Shown here one piece after another: positions 22,759 to 34,453 of a stretch of 64,000 bases of DNA (position 1 is its first letter; each line of letters begins with the position of its first letter). The notes under the pieces are model-generated. The model searched no databases, was not told where the DNA came from, and was given only the letters and a program-made list of their open reading frames with translations. The position numbers and the translations under genes are program-made. This DNA is from Coix lacryma-jobi var. lacryma-jobi (Eukaryota > Streptophyta > Magnoliopsida > Poales > Poaceae), in contig CM019824.1 in the NCBI GenBank assembly GCA_009763385.1, positions 106,472,660 through 106,536,659 on the forward strand, given 5' to 3'.

Positions 22759-24131
22759 TGTTGGCGCAGAAAGCGGCGCACTGCGCCAGGCACACTGCAA
22801 GCCGGAGAAGCTGGCTTCAATCGTGGCCCGGGTGTTCAGAAGTCCGGTGCGTGCCAGTCAGTTTGACCTGCAACTAACAAGGGAGATAAACTGTTAAATA
22901 CAAAGCTGGAACGTGCCGGGTATGACCAGACAGTTCCAAGATGTACGGCCCTGAAGCCACTTACGACGACATATAGCTATGAAAGCTATCTGCCAACAGG
23001 TCTAAAGGTTATTCGGCAATATGAACAGAGTTATGTGAATAACAGGTTGCCGAACTCGTTTGCATGAGAATCGTACTTGCATGATGTATTAGATATAAGT
23101 TAACACTTAACCAATCTCGATTGTACAACCGAGTTGGGATCCATGGAGATTGAACATACAAGCTAAGCATGACTAAGCTAATCCAAAGCCTGCGCCTGCC
23201 GCACGACACCTAGCCTTGTCATAGATCAAACACACTTAACATGCATGAACCCTCACCACGTGGCAATCCAGACATGATCCGTTCGGCAATTACGAACAAT
23301 AGATCTACTGCATAACAGACCTTTCAATAATAAACGTGAGAGAACAGAGCAGATCTACAAAGATGGAGCCGAACCGAACGGTATCTAGACTGGGCAAAAG
23401 TGTTATGATGAGATAAACATAACAAAACATATAACACAAGGTAACTTAATGAATCTATCAAATTGCCAAATCTAACAGAGCCGATAACTATTTTTACTCA
23501 TGACTCAATCCGCCGCACGATACAAGGCATAAGCAAAAACCTCCCGTCATAAGCTTAAATCCGCCGCACGATACTAAGCTTAACGTACGAGACTACTTGC
23601 ACCATATCTAAATCCGCCGCACGATACTAGACATGATAGCAAGGTTGCCGGAACTTACGGAGGTCGACGGATCGATGGCCCCTCTCGAAGAACACGACGA
23701 CACGACTTGGACTCGAAGACGGCGCGGGGCCGGGGTTGGTTGTATTGATTGTGAACAGATATTACAATGGCCTCAGGGTTTATATTTATACCCTGGTGTT
23801 CTCTGAGTCCTAGAAGGACACGATTACAACGATAAAAACAGGAAACTATGGTGTCTTCTACTCCAAGTTTCCTTCAATAACCGGCATGCGTCAAGATCTT
23901 ACCGCCGAATCCTCTGACATGCCGCGTCCACCGCCTCACGGCACAAGCCGATCGTTACCTAAAATAGCCGACCGCAGCATCGCATTGCCGAATTCATTCA
24001 CTATTGCTTCCATGGCTTTGCCGTCAGATTAGCCGACCGCGTCTGACGCCTGCCGATTCCTCAGGCGGTGATCTTTCTGAACCTGCACTGGGCCGGCCCA
24101 TTTGTCATAGTGCGAAAATCCAGTGTTAACA
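22759..24131 (-). repeat. Element C 5' LTR
   Basis: This is the right LTR, 1373 bp, nearly identical to 11447-12819. It contains the sense promoter region of C and the same ccgccgcacgatac repeats (near 23510, 23560, 23613). No gene is supported in it. Confidence 0.93.
23781..23790 (-). promoter_or_regulatory. TATA box of element C 5' LTR
   Basis: The minus strand reads GGGTATAAATATAAACCC. The plus strand reads TATATTTATA, so the site could in principle position transcription both ways. In the left LTR the equivalent site (12469-12478) points towards the antisense ORF on the plus strand, 480 bp upstream of its ATG. Bidirectional use is inference. Confidence 0.55.
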
Positions 24132-24252
24132 AAGGCTAATGTAAAAAGTTCTAGATAAACATAAACCAATATCTGATATGCAAAATGAGTCATTGTTATG
24201 CAGGTTAACTCTGCCTGTTTTCCTCCTGTTGTGGATGAAACAGGAATAGTGT

Positions 24253-25617
24253 ATGTCTGGTTTCTCTCTGCCGGAAAACTTCATTAACAATCCCGAGGCA
24301 CTCCTAAGGGCTAAGCGGATTCGTTCCGTTTCGTCTTCTGCTACTCCACCGACAGAGCAACCAGCCGGTTCCGCACCAACCCCAACTGAGGTCATGGCTG
24401 AGAAGACACTCCGCGAGTTCTCCGTGCCCGCTGTCACCAACGTGGCTACCGGCCCCGCTGTGGACTCGGCCGGAAAGAACTTCGAACTCCGTACAGGCCT
24501 GATCACCATGGTGCAGGCAAGCCCGTTCTGCGGTTTGCCTAGCGAGGATGCGAATGCGCATCTGCAACACTTCCTGGAGCTGTGCGACACTATCGTCATC
24601 AAGGACATCACCCCAGATGTCATTCGGCTCCGTCTTTTCCCTTTCTCCCTTGCGGGGAAAGCGAAAAGGTGGTTCTACCAGGACAAGGAAGCTGTCAACA
24701 CTTGGGCGAAATGCTCAGCTGCATTCCTCGCTAAATTCTTTCCCATAAGCAAAACCAATGCTTTGCGGGGAAGAATCTCCAATTTCAAGCAAGATGCCAC
24801 TGAATCAATCCCTGACGCGTGGGAAAGGCTCCAGGAGTACATCCTGAGCTGCCCCCACCATGGCATGGAAAATTGGATGGTGCTCCAAAACTTCTACAAC
24901 GGGCTCACGCCCATGTCGAAGGGGCACCTAGATGCAGCCGCTGGTGGAGCATTCTTATCGCTCACCACCGCCGGGGCTAAGGCCCTGATTGAAAAGATGG
25001 TTGAACACCAAGGCTGGAGTGACGAGAGAACCCAAACACAAACACCAGCCAAAACACAAAAAGGCATGCATACCGTGAAGGAGACGGATATGCTCGCCGC
25101 AAAAATAGACCTCCTTATGAAACACCTATTTGAGAAAAACCAAGAAAACCAAACAAATACGGTGAACGCCATAGATTCACACATGACGTGTGAAGTCTGT
25201 GGTGATGTTGGCCATTCGGGGACCGACTGCCCCGAAACCCGTGAAGACGCCGCCTACATCAACAACGGGTTCCGCCAACAAGGAGGCACCAACCAGAACA
25301 ATGGTTGGAGTAACCAGTCACGGCCACCATTCCAAGGTAATTCGAACTCCAATTCGAATCAACCTTCATTAAGAGACTTAGTTCTTGGACAGGCTAAAAT
25401 TAATGAAAATTTGACTAAAAAGTTGTTGTCCAATGATAAAGTTTTTGAAAATTTAAATACAAAAATAGAAAACCTAACGTCCTCCGTTCAAAATCAACTG
25501 AGCTTCAATAAAATGATAGAATCCCAATTAGCTCAAATCGCCGCTGCTATTCCTACCGAAAGTGCGGGACGACTCCCGGGACAACCCGAGAGTTCTCCCA
25601 CTAACCATGCAGGGTGA
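24253..25617 (+). CDS. Element B gag (intact)
   Basis: An open frame of 454 codons starts with MSGFSLPENF. Residues about 75-240 form a retrotransposon-gag capsid domain (SPFCGLPSEDANAHLQHFLE, LFPFSLAGKAKRWFY, TNALRGRISNF). A zinc knuckle CEVCGDVGHSGTDC lies at about 312-325, followed by an Asn/Gln/Ser-rich and coiled tail. It ends with TGA, with no protease or polymerase after it. Its role would be packaging B RNA into particles, whether its own or a partner's. It begins 117 bp after the end of inserted element C, that is, in the original leader of B. The frame is intact, as expected if gag is kept by selection for mobility. Confidence 0.9.
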   Translation: MSGFSLPENFINNPEALLRAKRIRSVSSSATPPTEQPAGSAPTPTEVMAEKTLREFSVPAVTNVATGPAVDSAGKNFELRTGLITMVQASPFCGLPSEDANAHLQHFLELCDTIVIKDITPDVIRLRLFPFSLAGKAKRWFYQDKEAVNTWAKCSAAFLAKFFPISKTNALRGRISNFKQDATESIPDAWERLQEYILSCPHHGMENWMVLQNFYNGLTPMSKGHLDAAAGGAFLSLTTAGAKALIEKMVEHQGWSDERTQTQTPAKTQKGMHTVKETDMLAAKIDLLMKHLFEKNQENQTNTVNAIDSHMTCEVCGDVGHSGTDCPETREDAAYINNGFRQQGGTNQNNGWSNQSRPPFQGNSNSNSNQPSLRDLVLGQAKINENLTKKLLSNDKVFENLNTKIENLTSSVQNQLSFNKMIESQLAQIAAAIPTESAGRLPGQPESSPTNHAG

Positions 25618-27034
25618 AACGGGAAAACGGAAGGAAAGTCCCACTCAAAGGACTCAAAATAATTTGAGCCTCCACCGAAGGTAATCGGTATGTATCCCAA
25701 AAAAAAAACGGCCAAGAACTAGCTTGGGGGAGGACCCCCACTTCCGAGGTATGTTGCATTGCATATTTAATTCCATGCATTTTTATTTTTCCATTAGCAT
25801 GTTTACTTAATGCAATTCTAATTTTTTTAAAAAATGAATTCCACTCTTATATGTGATGTAAGATATGTGCTTCTTCCTTGTTGAAATGATGAATAGTTGC
25901 TCTGTCTTATAATTCACCTGTGCCTAGTTTATAACTTAGTTTCTACTAAGATTTGAGTTTATTGGTAAATGGCTCACTTAAGAACTTGAAACTTGTGGGA
26001 TGCACATGCTTACTCAAGTCCAATGTTATTGCTAGTCATGATCTGGTATAAGCAGAGAATTGATATGACATTGTTCTAAGAAAGACTTGACATCCGGAGA
26101 ATTTATTTAAAAACTTAAAATTCAAAAGTTCCTCGATGATGATATATCCTACCAGAGCCATATGATAAAAAACTTTTCAAACCATATACTCATATGCTAC
26201 TTGTATTTGTATTGAGCTTATTCAAATAATTTTGACCTATGTGTAGACTTCTTTCATGCATTCAAGATCAAGATTCACGTACACCCACCAAATAAAGCTA
26301 ACTCTTGCATTAAGAGTTACGCAAGACATGCCAAGCATTCACCACAAAATTAAATGCTCCACTGTTGATCATGATTTTTCTCTCCCAAAAGAATTATGGG
26401 CTATCTAAAAAAAATGAGAGAGTAAAAAAATGGACAAGTGTCCAAATGAAAACAATGGGTACTCCGATACTCGCCTCTCTCGATGAATAAAGATAGCCCA
26501 TAGTTCCCAATTTTCCAAAGGGAGAAAGACATGAGAAAAGGAGTATTCAAAAAGAAAATATTCCACACACTTGCATTTCTTGATCTAAGTGTATGACTGA
26601 AGTCTCCTAAGGTCCAATTCTTTGACTTTGCAATATCTACAATACAAGTATGCCTACTTCCTTCTACCCACAACTCCAGATAAAGATTTAGTTGGTAGAA
26701 TGAAAAGAAAGGCAAAAGCCTTTGGTGAGGATCATACACATCTTGAGCGAATGAGTGAATCATTTGAGGAACTTGCTTTGATTTTCAAAACCTCTAAAAA
26801 CTCTGGATTATAAAGTTGCTCAAGGAACAAAAGATAAGCACCTCTGCGAAAGCCGATCTAACATGCAGTGACTAAGGATTTGAGGAGGCTAACAAGCCCC
26901 ATGGGTGACAAGGTACTAAGGTGAGTAATAGACCAATTTATTCAAACCATGATAGACACTTTGGTATAGACCTGGCACTTGTGAATAATAATCGGCATTG
27001 AAGCAACTCCTGATCAACAACCAAAACCTTAGCT
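25618..27034 (+). other. Element B 3' non-coding region
   Basis: There is no gene here. About 100 bp after the gag stop sits an internal polypurine-like segment with a hairpin (agcttgggggaggaccccca, 25721-25740). The rest is AT-rich but not random. Several blocks match the equivalent region of D in order, for example TAGTGCC/TGTGCCTAGTTTA(T/C)AACTTAGT, TGATCAAGATTCACGTACAC-like, AAAAAAATGGACAAGTG and CTTGATCT...AGTATGAC-like segments. Confidence 0.7.
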
Positions 27035-27073
27035 TTTGCTCGGGGACGAGCAAAGGGTAAGCTTGGGGGAGTT
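27035..27073 (+). promoter_or_regulatory. Hairpin plus polypurine tract of element B
   Basis: A perfect stem TTTGCTCG/CGAGCAAA with loop GGGA (27035-27054) is followed 3 bp later by the tract AAGCTTGGGGGAGTT, which abuts the 3' LTR. The tract primes plus-strand DNA synthesis. D has the same stem with loop GGA at the same place. Confidence 0.8.
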
Positions 27074-28683
27074 TGTTGGCGGTTCTTATTGACATATTTA
27101 CCCCGCCAACATAGTCCATATAAAAGGAGAAAAGCATGTATTTTACTCATATATACTTTTATTACTAACCAAGTTCCACATGTAGTGCAAAGTTATGTTT
27201 TGCAGATCATAAACATGCATACAGGTGGAAAATGACAAAAAGGCGCAATCCAACACGCAAAAATGCGCAAAATAAACAAGAACACAATCACCTCTTGAGC
27301 TACACACTTGGGCACTACCTCTTCTTAGTTTTTCCTTGTTCTTGTGCGAGAGAGAGAGCTAGGCAAAGCTATCAAGGAGGGCTTGGCTCCTTGGAGAGAT
27401 ATTGGGTATGAATAAGATAGATCTGATCTCCAAAGCCCTGTCTTCATTCTTTCGATACAGTTCTTCATATGAACTAGAGTATAGTTCTTGTTCTAGTATT
27501 TTGGTATATGACTTAGATCTTAGGTCCTATATCATGTTGCTAGTATATGAACTTATGAATAGTTCTTGTGGAATTAGTATAATATACATTCTAGTGTATA
27601 GTTCTTATAATATATTGCTACCGTAGGGTTAGTAGTGTATTATATGAATTAGAGCTAAGTGTGTATTGTATTATTCTCACATAGAACATTAGTCTAATTG
27701 CTTCATGCTTGTTATATGATTAGAAATGAGCTTATGTCAAGGGTGGCGGTTTATCATGCTCTTCTGAGTAGGCTCAGGCTTCTTACCTGTCGATCCGTAG
27801 GGTCGGGGACCCGGGGGAGTCTGAGTGGGTTCTGTGCATGCAAGCATGGTGCTTGGATGTAGAGGCCGGGTAATTGCGTGGTCTTAGTCCACGGTAGTGG
27901 GGATGGCAGCAGGTGGTGACAGCCCTGTCCGTCCTTGGCATTCCCCCACGTTCGGCTAGGGTGTAGGAGTCTAAATTGTTACGAGAGGTTGCTGGCAGAC
28001 CAGTACTCGCGTAATCTCCCGAACCATCTGAAGCATGAGATTAGTTCTATGTCATATGATTGCATGATTAACTTGTTCTGTGTATGACCTGTATCCAGAC
28101 CATGCCTGCTCTATTAGGTTATTCAATTATTCTTTTATTCATTTATTCTTTTAGTCTCTTTTTACTCTTTGCCCTTTTGCCATGCTCAAGATTGTGTTTC
28201 TCCACTATTCAAATCATCATTGTTTATCACCTGTTATGACAATTGATCCATTATTGCTATTATGGTATTTGGTACTATATTTATCCTAGAACTTGATACA
28301 TACAAAGCCTTCCTTGAGCGAACCAATAAATCACGATACTCGGTATATCTCCGAGTGAAATGCTACACGATAATTCTGTGCGCTTGCGGACCTAAACTCC
28401 AAACCTACGAACTATCGCAAAGATGCATGCTTAACACTGTTGCTGGAAACGCGCCATTCTAAGCAACTTGTTAAGAGACATCGTACAGACACTTCTAGCG
28501 CCGTTGCTGGGAATAGATCTTCGGGTCCATTTCTATGCCAATATCCGGCGCCGTTGCCATGGATGGATTGCAAAGTCCATTCTTAGTGACGACGTTAGTA
28601 AGTGTCAACGTGCATTTCTGGCGCTGTTGCCGGGGATGGATCGTAAGGTCCATTCTTAGTAATAACGTTAAGAAATGCCAACA
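27074..28683 (+). repeat. Element B 3' LTR
   Basis: 1610 bp, differing from 9807-11416 at about 13 positions by my reading (for example c/g near 27353 and the gcagcagg versus gcgacagg segment near 27907). Directly after it lies TSD catgc and the remaining 67-bp start of the copia-1 LTR. A long frame starting at 28535 runs from this LTR into copia-2 gag by chance. Confidence 0.93.
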
Positions 28684-28750
28684 CATGCGCATCATACCAG
28701 TTGACAATCACTCATCACTCAGAGATCCGGCATACACCCATGTATCCGCA
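28684..28750 (-). repeat. Outer end of copia-1 5' LTR
   Basis: The 67 bp from catgcgcatcat to gtatccgca are the reverse complement of an LTR start, as in copia-2 at 36057-36123 and copia-3 at 61082-61148. They complete the LTR cut off at 9806 by element B. The next base, 28751, is already copia-2 gag in the opposite orientation. Confidence 0.93.
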
Positions 28751-31257
28751 ATTTGCAACTCTGCTGATTATGTGGTCTTGGTTGCTCGTGTGACTCAGCG
28801 TCAGATCGATGAGCACGATGCCAATAGCCGAGCCCGTAATGCTCTTTTCTCCTGTTTGAGCATGTCCGAGTTTGATCGCGTTTCTCACCTCGCTATGGCT
28901 CGGGAGATTTGGGCTACCCTCATGCGCTTCCATGAGGGAACCACTCAAGTCAAAACCCATCTCTATGAGTCGTTCAAGCGAGAGTATCAGAACTTTCGAC
29001 ATATGCCTGGCGAGAGCATAGAAAGTTTATTCGCTCGCTTTCAAGTGATTGTCAACAGAATGAGGGCTAACAAGGAGTTGTTGCCTTTCGATGATCATGA
29101 GAGAGCCTTGAAGCTTTTGCATACACTTGATCATTCGGTGTGGGACTCGAAGGTTCAGGCGATCATCGAATCACCTAACTATGAGACCCTCACATGCGAC
29201 GAGCTCTTCAGTAAGCTCAAGTCCAGCGAGATCGATGCCATGGCGAGGGCTTCTTATGAAAATCCTTCTGGCCCGTCGATGGCTTTAGATTCTGGCTCTT
29301 CTGCTAACCCCTCTGGAGGATTTGCACTCTCTTCTCTTCTTTCTGTCATAGAGGAGCAGGTGGAGTTCATGGGGGATGACGAGTTGGCTTTGCTCGCCAA
29401 CCGGTTCTCGCGGTTCCACAACAACCGCATGAACCGTCGCCGCGGAGGAGGATGCTCGGGATGTTTCGATTGCGGAGACCCCAACCACTTCATCGCAAAT
29501 TGCCCGAAGAAGAACAAGCAATTCTTCGACAAGGCGGATCATGGGCACAAATACGACTTCGGCAAGCGCAAGGAGAAGTACGTCCCCGCGAAGCACAAGC
29601 GGAAGGGCGGCTTCAACAAGGAGTACATCAAGACGAAGTACTTGGAGAAGGCCCAGGCTGAGCAGCGTGCTTTCTTCGCCACGCTCAGTGACATCGACGA
29701 CTCGGATGACGACTCCGCTGCCACAAGCGACGATGAGTCCGAAAAGAAGAAGAGGATCGAGCACAAGCTGAACGGCCTCTGCTTCTTCGCCGACAACGAG
29801 GGCTTCTGCGCCATGGCCCTCGGCAAGGAGGTCGACGGCGAGCTGGAGGAGACCCCTCGGAACGACGACGACGACACCTCCCAGGTATCTCACACCCCCG
29901 ATGAGCTTTCTGCTGAGGTTGAGAAACTTACTGCCGCTCTCCTTAGTCAAGACAAGATGCTTAGGCGCGCTGCTAGAGAGCGTAAGGAGTTTAGGCAGAA
30001 GTGGGAGGATACGGTGAAGGAACTGGAATCTATCAAGTCCACCGTTGTTGTCACAGATGAGGAGTGTGAGATGTGCTCCACGCACATGACTGACCTTCTC
30101 ACTTTGAGAGTTAAGTATGTTGCGTTGGTAGGAGAGGTGGATGAGCTGAAGGCTATATCCTCGCTGTTGGGTGCGTGCAAGTCATGTGCTGGCTTGCAAA
30201 CCGAGTTGACAGAGAAGAATGCCAAGATTGTGTCTCTTGAGAAGGCCAGCTCGGGTAGCACTTGTGTAACTAGGCGCGTTCTTTGTGAGGGTTTGGAGAT
30301 GGAGATCGCGAACGTGAAGCATGACAAGATGCAAACCGAGGAGGAAAACACATACCTTCGGACCATCTTGTCATGGGTGTCTAGTGGTGAACCGCAGCTT
30401 GGGATGATGATCTCCCAGTTCAAGCGTGCTGCTGGAGGTCCAGGTGTAGGTTTTGCTCAGGGTGTTGATGCGTCATCCTTTGGGAAGATTGGAGAGTCGA
30501 GTGGCCTAAACCCATGTGAGAAGCCAAACTCGACCACTACTCCCAAGCTTACCAAGATTGCACCCAAAGAGCCTATCAAGCCTAACACCAAGGATGGGGT
30601 GTTTGTTGAACCTCCGAGAGCTCCACCCAAGAAATAGTTGTGGGCTCCTAAACAAACCACCTCAAGAACAAGCTGGATACAATGCCACCCATCCAGGAGG
30701 AGCTTATGCCACAGAAGGGCAAAGTGATCCACACCCACTACCGTGAGTACCAACAACCCCCTATGAGAGCGGTGAGGTACCATTGTGAGCATTGTGGGAG
30801 ACATGGACATTTGAGCGAGTTTTGCTTTCGGCGCAAGAGAGAGGCGCGCCGTGCAAAGGAGATGAACAACCTGGACATGTACCATCCTTTCCATGATGTA
30901 CATGTGCCGAACGTTCAGAGGCGTGCTGCTAGGCCTAGAGGTCCAAAAACTCAAGTTCCTAGGCCTAGGCCGCAAGGAGGTCGTGCCCGGCGGGAGCCTG
31001 CAGTTGTGGGCTATGGACCCCATGCTGGTGGCTTTGTAGTTGAGCAATTTCCCCCACCGCGTTTTGAGTATCGCGATGGACGCTCCTCCCTTAGCGGACC
31101 ACGATTTCCTCTACGTGGTGATCGCTCTTCCCTTAGGCACGTTACGAATGGTTTTTCTGCTAACCGTTCTTTTGAGCAGCCGGCCCAACACTGGTATTCC
31201 TCCTACTTCACTAATCCCAGTGTTGGACCGTATGCTCACACTATGTCTTTTTATTGA
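28751..31257 (+). pseudogene. copia-2 gag
   Basis: It begins mid-protein at ICNSADYVV. It has a UBN2-like capsid region, zinc knuckle CFDCGDPNHFIANC, Lys-rich segment, acidic stretch, coiled coil, then a second zinc knuckle CEHCGRHGHLSEFC (near 30783-30824) and an Arg/Gly-rich tail ending MSFY and TGA. Two zinc knuckles in a large gag are typical of Sireviruses. A stop plus frameshift at about 30635-30680 separates the halves. Unlike copia-1, the region with Ala-Thr after DDDSA is intact. Confidence 0.85.
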
Positions 31258-31262
31258 TGTAG

Positions 31263-34200
31263 GTAAAACGATTGGAGAACGTTTGTTTGGTGGATTCCAG
31301 GTGTTCGAGGCACATGACCGGAAACCCCATGTGGTTCTCCAGTCTTAGTCCGGTCGCCGGAAAGGAGTTTATCACCTTCGGCGACAATAGCAAAGGTAAG
31401 GTGTTGTCTCATGGGTCACTGCAAGTTAATGAGCACTTTGTGTTGCGCGATGTTGCTCTTGTTTCTAACTTGCATTTTAACCTTCTTTCTGTTTCGCAAC
31501 TTTTCGATGATGACTATGAGATTCGTTTTAGACTGAATCTCAGTCGTATTTTGGATCCTCTGGGCAATCTTGTATGTTTGATTTCGCCCTTTGGAAAAGT
31601 CTTTCGTGCGAATTTCTCAGAGTCATTTGGAATTTCTCGATGTCTTTTGGCTGGACCTTCCTCCTCTGATCTTTGGAAGTGGCATAGGAGACTAGGTCAC
31701 CTGAGCTTCGACTTGCTTGCAAGACTTAGCTCACTTGGGTTAATCCGAGGATTGCCCAAGTTGTCCATTGAGAAGGATCTTGTTTGCCATTCTTGTAGAC
31801 ATGGGAAGATGGTAGCCACTCCCCACCATCCAGTGACTCAAGTCATGACCAAGCGCCCTGGAGAGCTTTTGCATATGGACCTTGTTGGTCCGGCTCGGGT
31901 GAGCTCGGTTGGGGGGAAGTGGTACGGGCTTGTTGTTGTTGATGATTTTTCGAGATATTCGTGGGTCTTCTTTTTAGCTGAGAAGACCGAGACTTTCTCC
32001 TTTGCTCATAATCTGATTTTGCGTCTTCCGAATGAGTTCCCATTGAACTCAATGCGAGCAATTCGGAGTGATAATGCTTCCGAATTCAAGAATTCGGATT
32101 TTGAGAAGTTTTGTAACTCTTTGTGTTTGGAGCATCAGTTTTCTTCCCCCAACACACCGCCACAGAATGGTGTTGTAGAGTGGAAGAATCGGACCCTTGT
32201 AGAGATGGCCACGACGATACTCGATGAGCATAGGACTCCTAGGCGATATTGGGCCGAGGCTATGAGCACTGCATGCTACATTTCCAATCGCATTTTTCTC
32301 CGAGCTTTCTTGAAAAAGACTTCTTATGAGTTGCGTTTTGGAAAACTGCCCAAGGTGAGTTATTTTAGAGTCTTTGGTTGCCACTGTTTTATACTCAAGA
32401 AAGGCAACCTGGACAAATTTGAGTCTTGTTCTTCCAACGGTGTATTTTTGGGTTATGGCACTCACACTCGCGCATGTCGTGTGCTTAACCTTGATACTAA
32501 CCGAGTCATGGAGACATCAGATGTCACCTTCGACGAGACCATGGTTTGTCCTTCTTCTCGTTTTGAGCGTGCAGGTGATCATGAGGTTGGTGAGCCTCTT
32601 TTTGATGATGAGGACGAAGGTGCTGAAGGGATGGATGACCCAGCACCTCCTCCACCTGCTGTACCGCAAGGAGCGGCTTCTACTACCACTCACAACCCAG
32701 ACCCTTCTTCCTCTACTACATGGGGGCCGTGGGATCCGCCACCTCGAGTGGTACCTTTTGTACCCGAGGAGGCACCAGCTGCTGTTGAGGGGGAGGCTAC
32801 ATCAGCTCGGGAGGCGCCATGACACATCCAGCGCCAACACCCACCTTAGCAGATGATTGGCAGCATCGGCGAACGTGTCACTCGGTCAAGGTCACAACAA
32901 ATCTCTCACTTTGCTCATTCTGCATTTGTTGCTGATTTTGAACCCCGAGACATTGGACACGCTTTATCTGATCCGGATTGGGTCAATGCCATGCATGAGG
33001 AGTTGGAAAATTTTGAAAGAAATTGGGTTTGGGTTTTGGTTCCTCTTCCTCCTGATTGTCATGCTATGGGGACAAAATGAGTTTTCAAAAACAAACAAGG
33101 AGAGGATGGCCATGTTGTGAGAAACAAGGCCAGACTAGTAGCCCAGGGGTATAGTCAGAAGGAGGGGATAGACTATGAGGAGACTTTTGCTCCTATAGCT
33201 CGTTTGGAGACGATTAGGATACTCTTGGCTTTTGCTGCATCCAAAGGGTTTAAACTTTTTCAAATGGATGTCAAGAGTGTCTTCTTAAACGGCTACATAG
33301 AAGAAGAGGTGTATGTGAGACAACCCCCCGGTTTTGAAAATCCCAAGTTTCCAAACCATGTCTTTAAACATCACAATGCTTTGTATGGTTTGAAACAAGC
33401 TCCTAGAGCCTGGTATGATAGGTTGAAAACCTTTTTGCTTGCTAAGGGTTTTAAAATGGGATGTGTGGATAAAACACTTTTTCTCCTCAAGCAAGGTAGT
33501 GACACTCTCTTGGTCCAGATTTACGTGGATGATATCATTTTTGGTGGTTCTTCTCACGCTTTGGTTGCCAAGTTTGCAGACACTATGAGCAGGGAGTTTG
33601 AGATGAGCATGATGGGCGAGTTGACGTTTTTCCTCGGGTTGCAAATCAAGCAATCCCGGGAAGGGACGTTCGTGCACCAGGGTAAGTATACCAAGTATAT
33701 TCTGAAGAAGTTCGATATGGGTGAGGCCAAGCCTCTTCCAACACCCATGTAGACCACGACGGCGTGGATGGAGAAGCTGTGGACCAGAAGGAGTACCGGA
33801 GTATGATCGGGTCGCTGCTGTACCTGACGGCGACACGCCCGGACATTCAGTTCGCGGTGTGTCTTTGCGCGCGTTTTCAGTCATCACCACGCACTTCGCA
33901 CCGTCAGGCGGTCAAGCGCATTATGAGGTACTTATCCTTCACTCCAGAATTTGGGATTTGGTATTCTGCTTCCTCCACCCTTTCCCTTTGTGGTTATTCT
34001 TATGCTGATTTTGCTGGTTGCCGTATTAAGCGCAAGTCCATTTCTGGGACTTGCCAGTTTATTGGTTCTTCTCTTGTTTCGTGGTCTGCTCGCAAGCAGT
34101 CTAGTGTCGCCCAGTCTACCACGGAGGCTGAGTATGTTGCTGTAGCTAGTTGTTGTTCCCAGTTGCTCTGGATGATGGCCACTTTGCGTGATTTCGGTCT

Positions 34201-34453
34201 GAGCTTTTCTCGTGTTCCTTTGCTTTGTGACAGCACGAGTGCGATTAGCGTTGCTAAGAACCCCGTGCTGCACTCGAAGACCAAACACATTGATGTGCGC
34301 TTTCATTTTCTGCGAGACCACTATGAGAACGGTGATATCGACCTTCGCCATGCCGATACTCATCATCAGTTGGCTGATATTTTCACCAAGCCGTTGGACC
34401 CATCAACTTTTGCTAGGTTGAGAGGTGAGCTTGGTGTGTGTTTCCCCTTTTAG
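31263..34453 (+). pseudogene. copia-2 pol: protease, integrase, RT, RNase H
   Basis: The protease motif is DSRCSRHMTG, with the catalytic-loop Gly replaced by Arg. The integrase has the WHRRLGH...CHSCRHGKM finger and DDE residues (HMDLVGP, RSDNASEF, NGVVEWKNRTL, the last with Trp where copia-1 has Arg). Stops follow at 32820-32822, near 32850 and at 33078-33080 (TGA for Trp in GTKWVF). RT at 33117-33752 has YVDDI, then a TAG and a frameshift. RNase H at 33764-34453 has SYADFAGC, where copia-3 keeps the catalytic-type SDADFAGC. All these changes make it inactive. Confidence 0.9.

Larger units (their letters stand above)
11447..24131 (-). mobile_element. Element C: Tat-lineage Ty3/gypsy retrotransposon
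   Basis: The 1373-bp LTRs (11447-12819 and 22759-24131) start TGTTGGCGC and end GTTAACA, with aaggc duplicated on both flanks (11442-11446, 24132-24136). On the minus strand the order is LTR, primer site, gag-protease, reverse transcriptase, RNase H, second archaeal-type RNase H, integrase. An antisense spliced ORF then lies between pol and the 3' LTR. The second RNase H and the antisense plant-mobile-domain ORF are hallmarks of the Tat lineage. I count about nine differences between LTRs, so insertion is recent, yet pol has two frameshifts and an integrase deletion. Confidence 0.93.
9807..28683 (+). mobile_element. Element B: gag-only Athila-like gypsy (TR-GAG type), containing C
   Basis: Two 1610-bp direct LTRs (9807-11416 and 27074-28683) begin TGTTGGCGG and end GCCAACA. 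They are flanked by catgc on both sides (9802-9806, 28684-28688). A tRNA-Asp-type primer site (11424-11441), an intact gag (24253-25617) and a polypurine tract (27058-27073) are present. No protease, reverse transcriptase or integrase is found once element C (11447-24131) is subtracted. I count about 13 differences between the LTRs, which suggests recent insertion. It must have moved with enzymes from a relative. The Athila assignment rests on primer-site type and 3' layout and is inferred. Confidence 0.9.
1..28750 (-). mobile_element. Sirevirus-like Ty1/copia retrotransposon, copia-1 (interrupted)
   Basis: On the minus strand the order is 5' LTR (28750 down to 28684, then 9806 down to 7936), primer-binding site, gag, protease and integrase, running off the left edge. 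Two later insertions split it: solo LTR A in gag (2303-6355) and element B in the 5' LTR (9807-28683). Each is bracketed by a 5-bp target duplication. The LTR start reads TGCGGATACATGGG at 28750, immediately followed by copia-2 gag sequence, so copia-1 itself inserted into copia-2 gag (expected duplication atttg at 28751-28755). Gag with two zinc knuckles, an iMet-type primer site and an LTR of about 1.94 kb fit the SIRE/Maximus lineage. Confidence 0.9.

Noticed and set aside
29254..30085. Long minus-strand frames opposite copia-2 gag
   Set aside because: They are antisense shadows of a GC-biased gag; there is no domain and the gag strand carries the zinc knuckles.
28535..30637. A 700-codon open frame starting in the element B LTR
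   Set aside because: It crosses three unrelated pieces (B LTR, reversed copia-1 LTR end, copia-2 gag). Only the part from 28751 is gag; the join is an accident of nesting.
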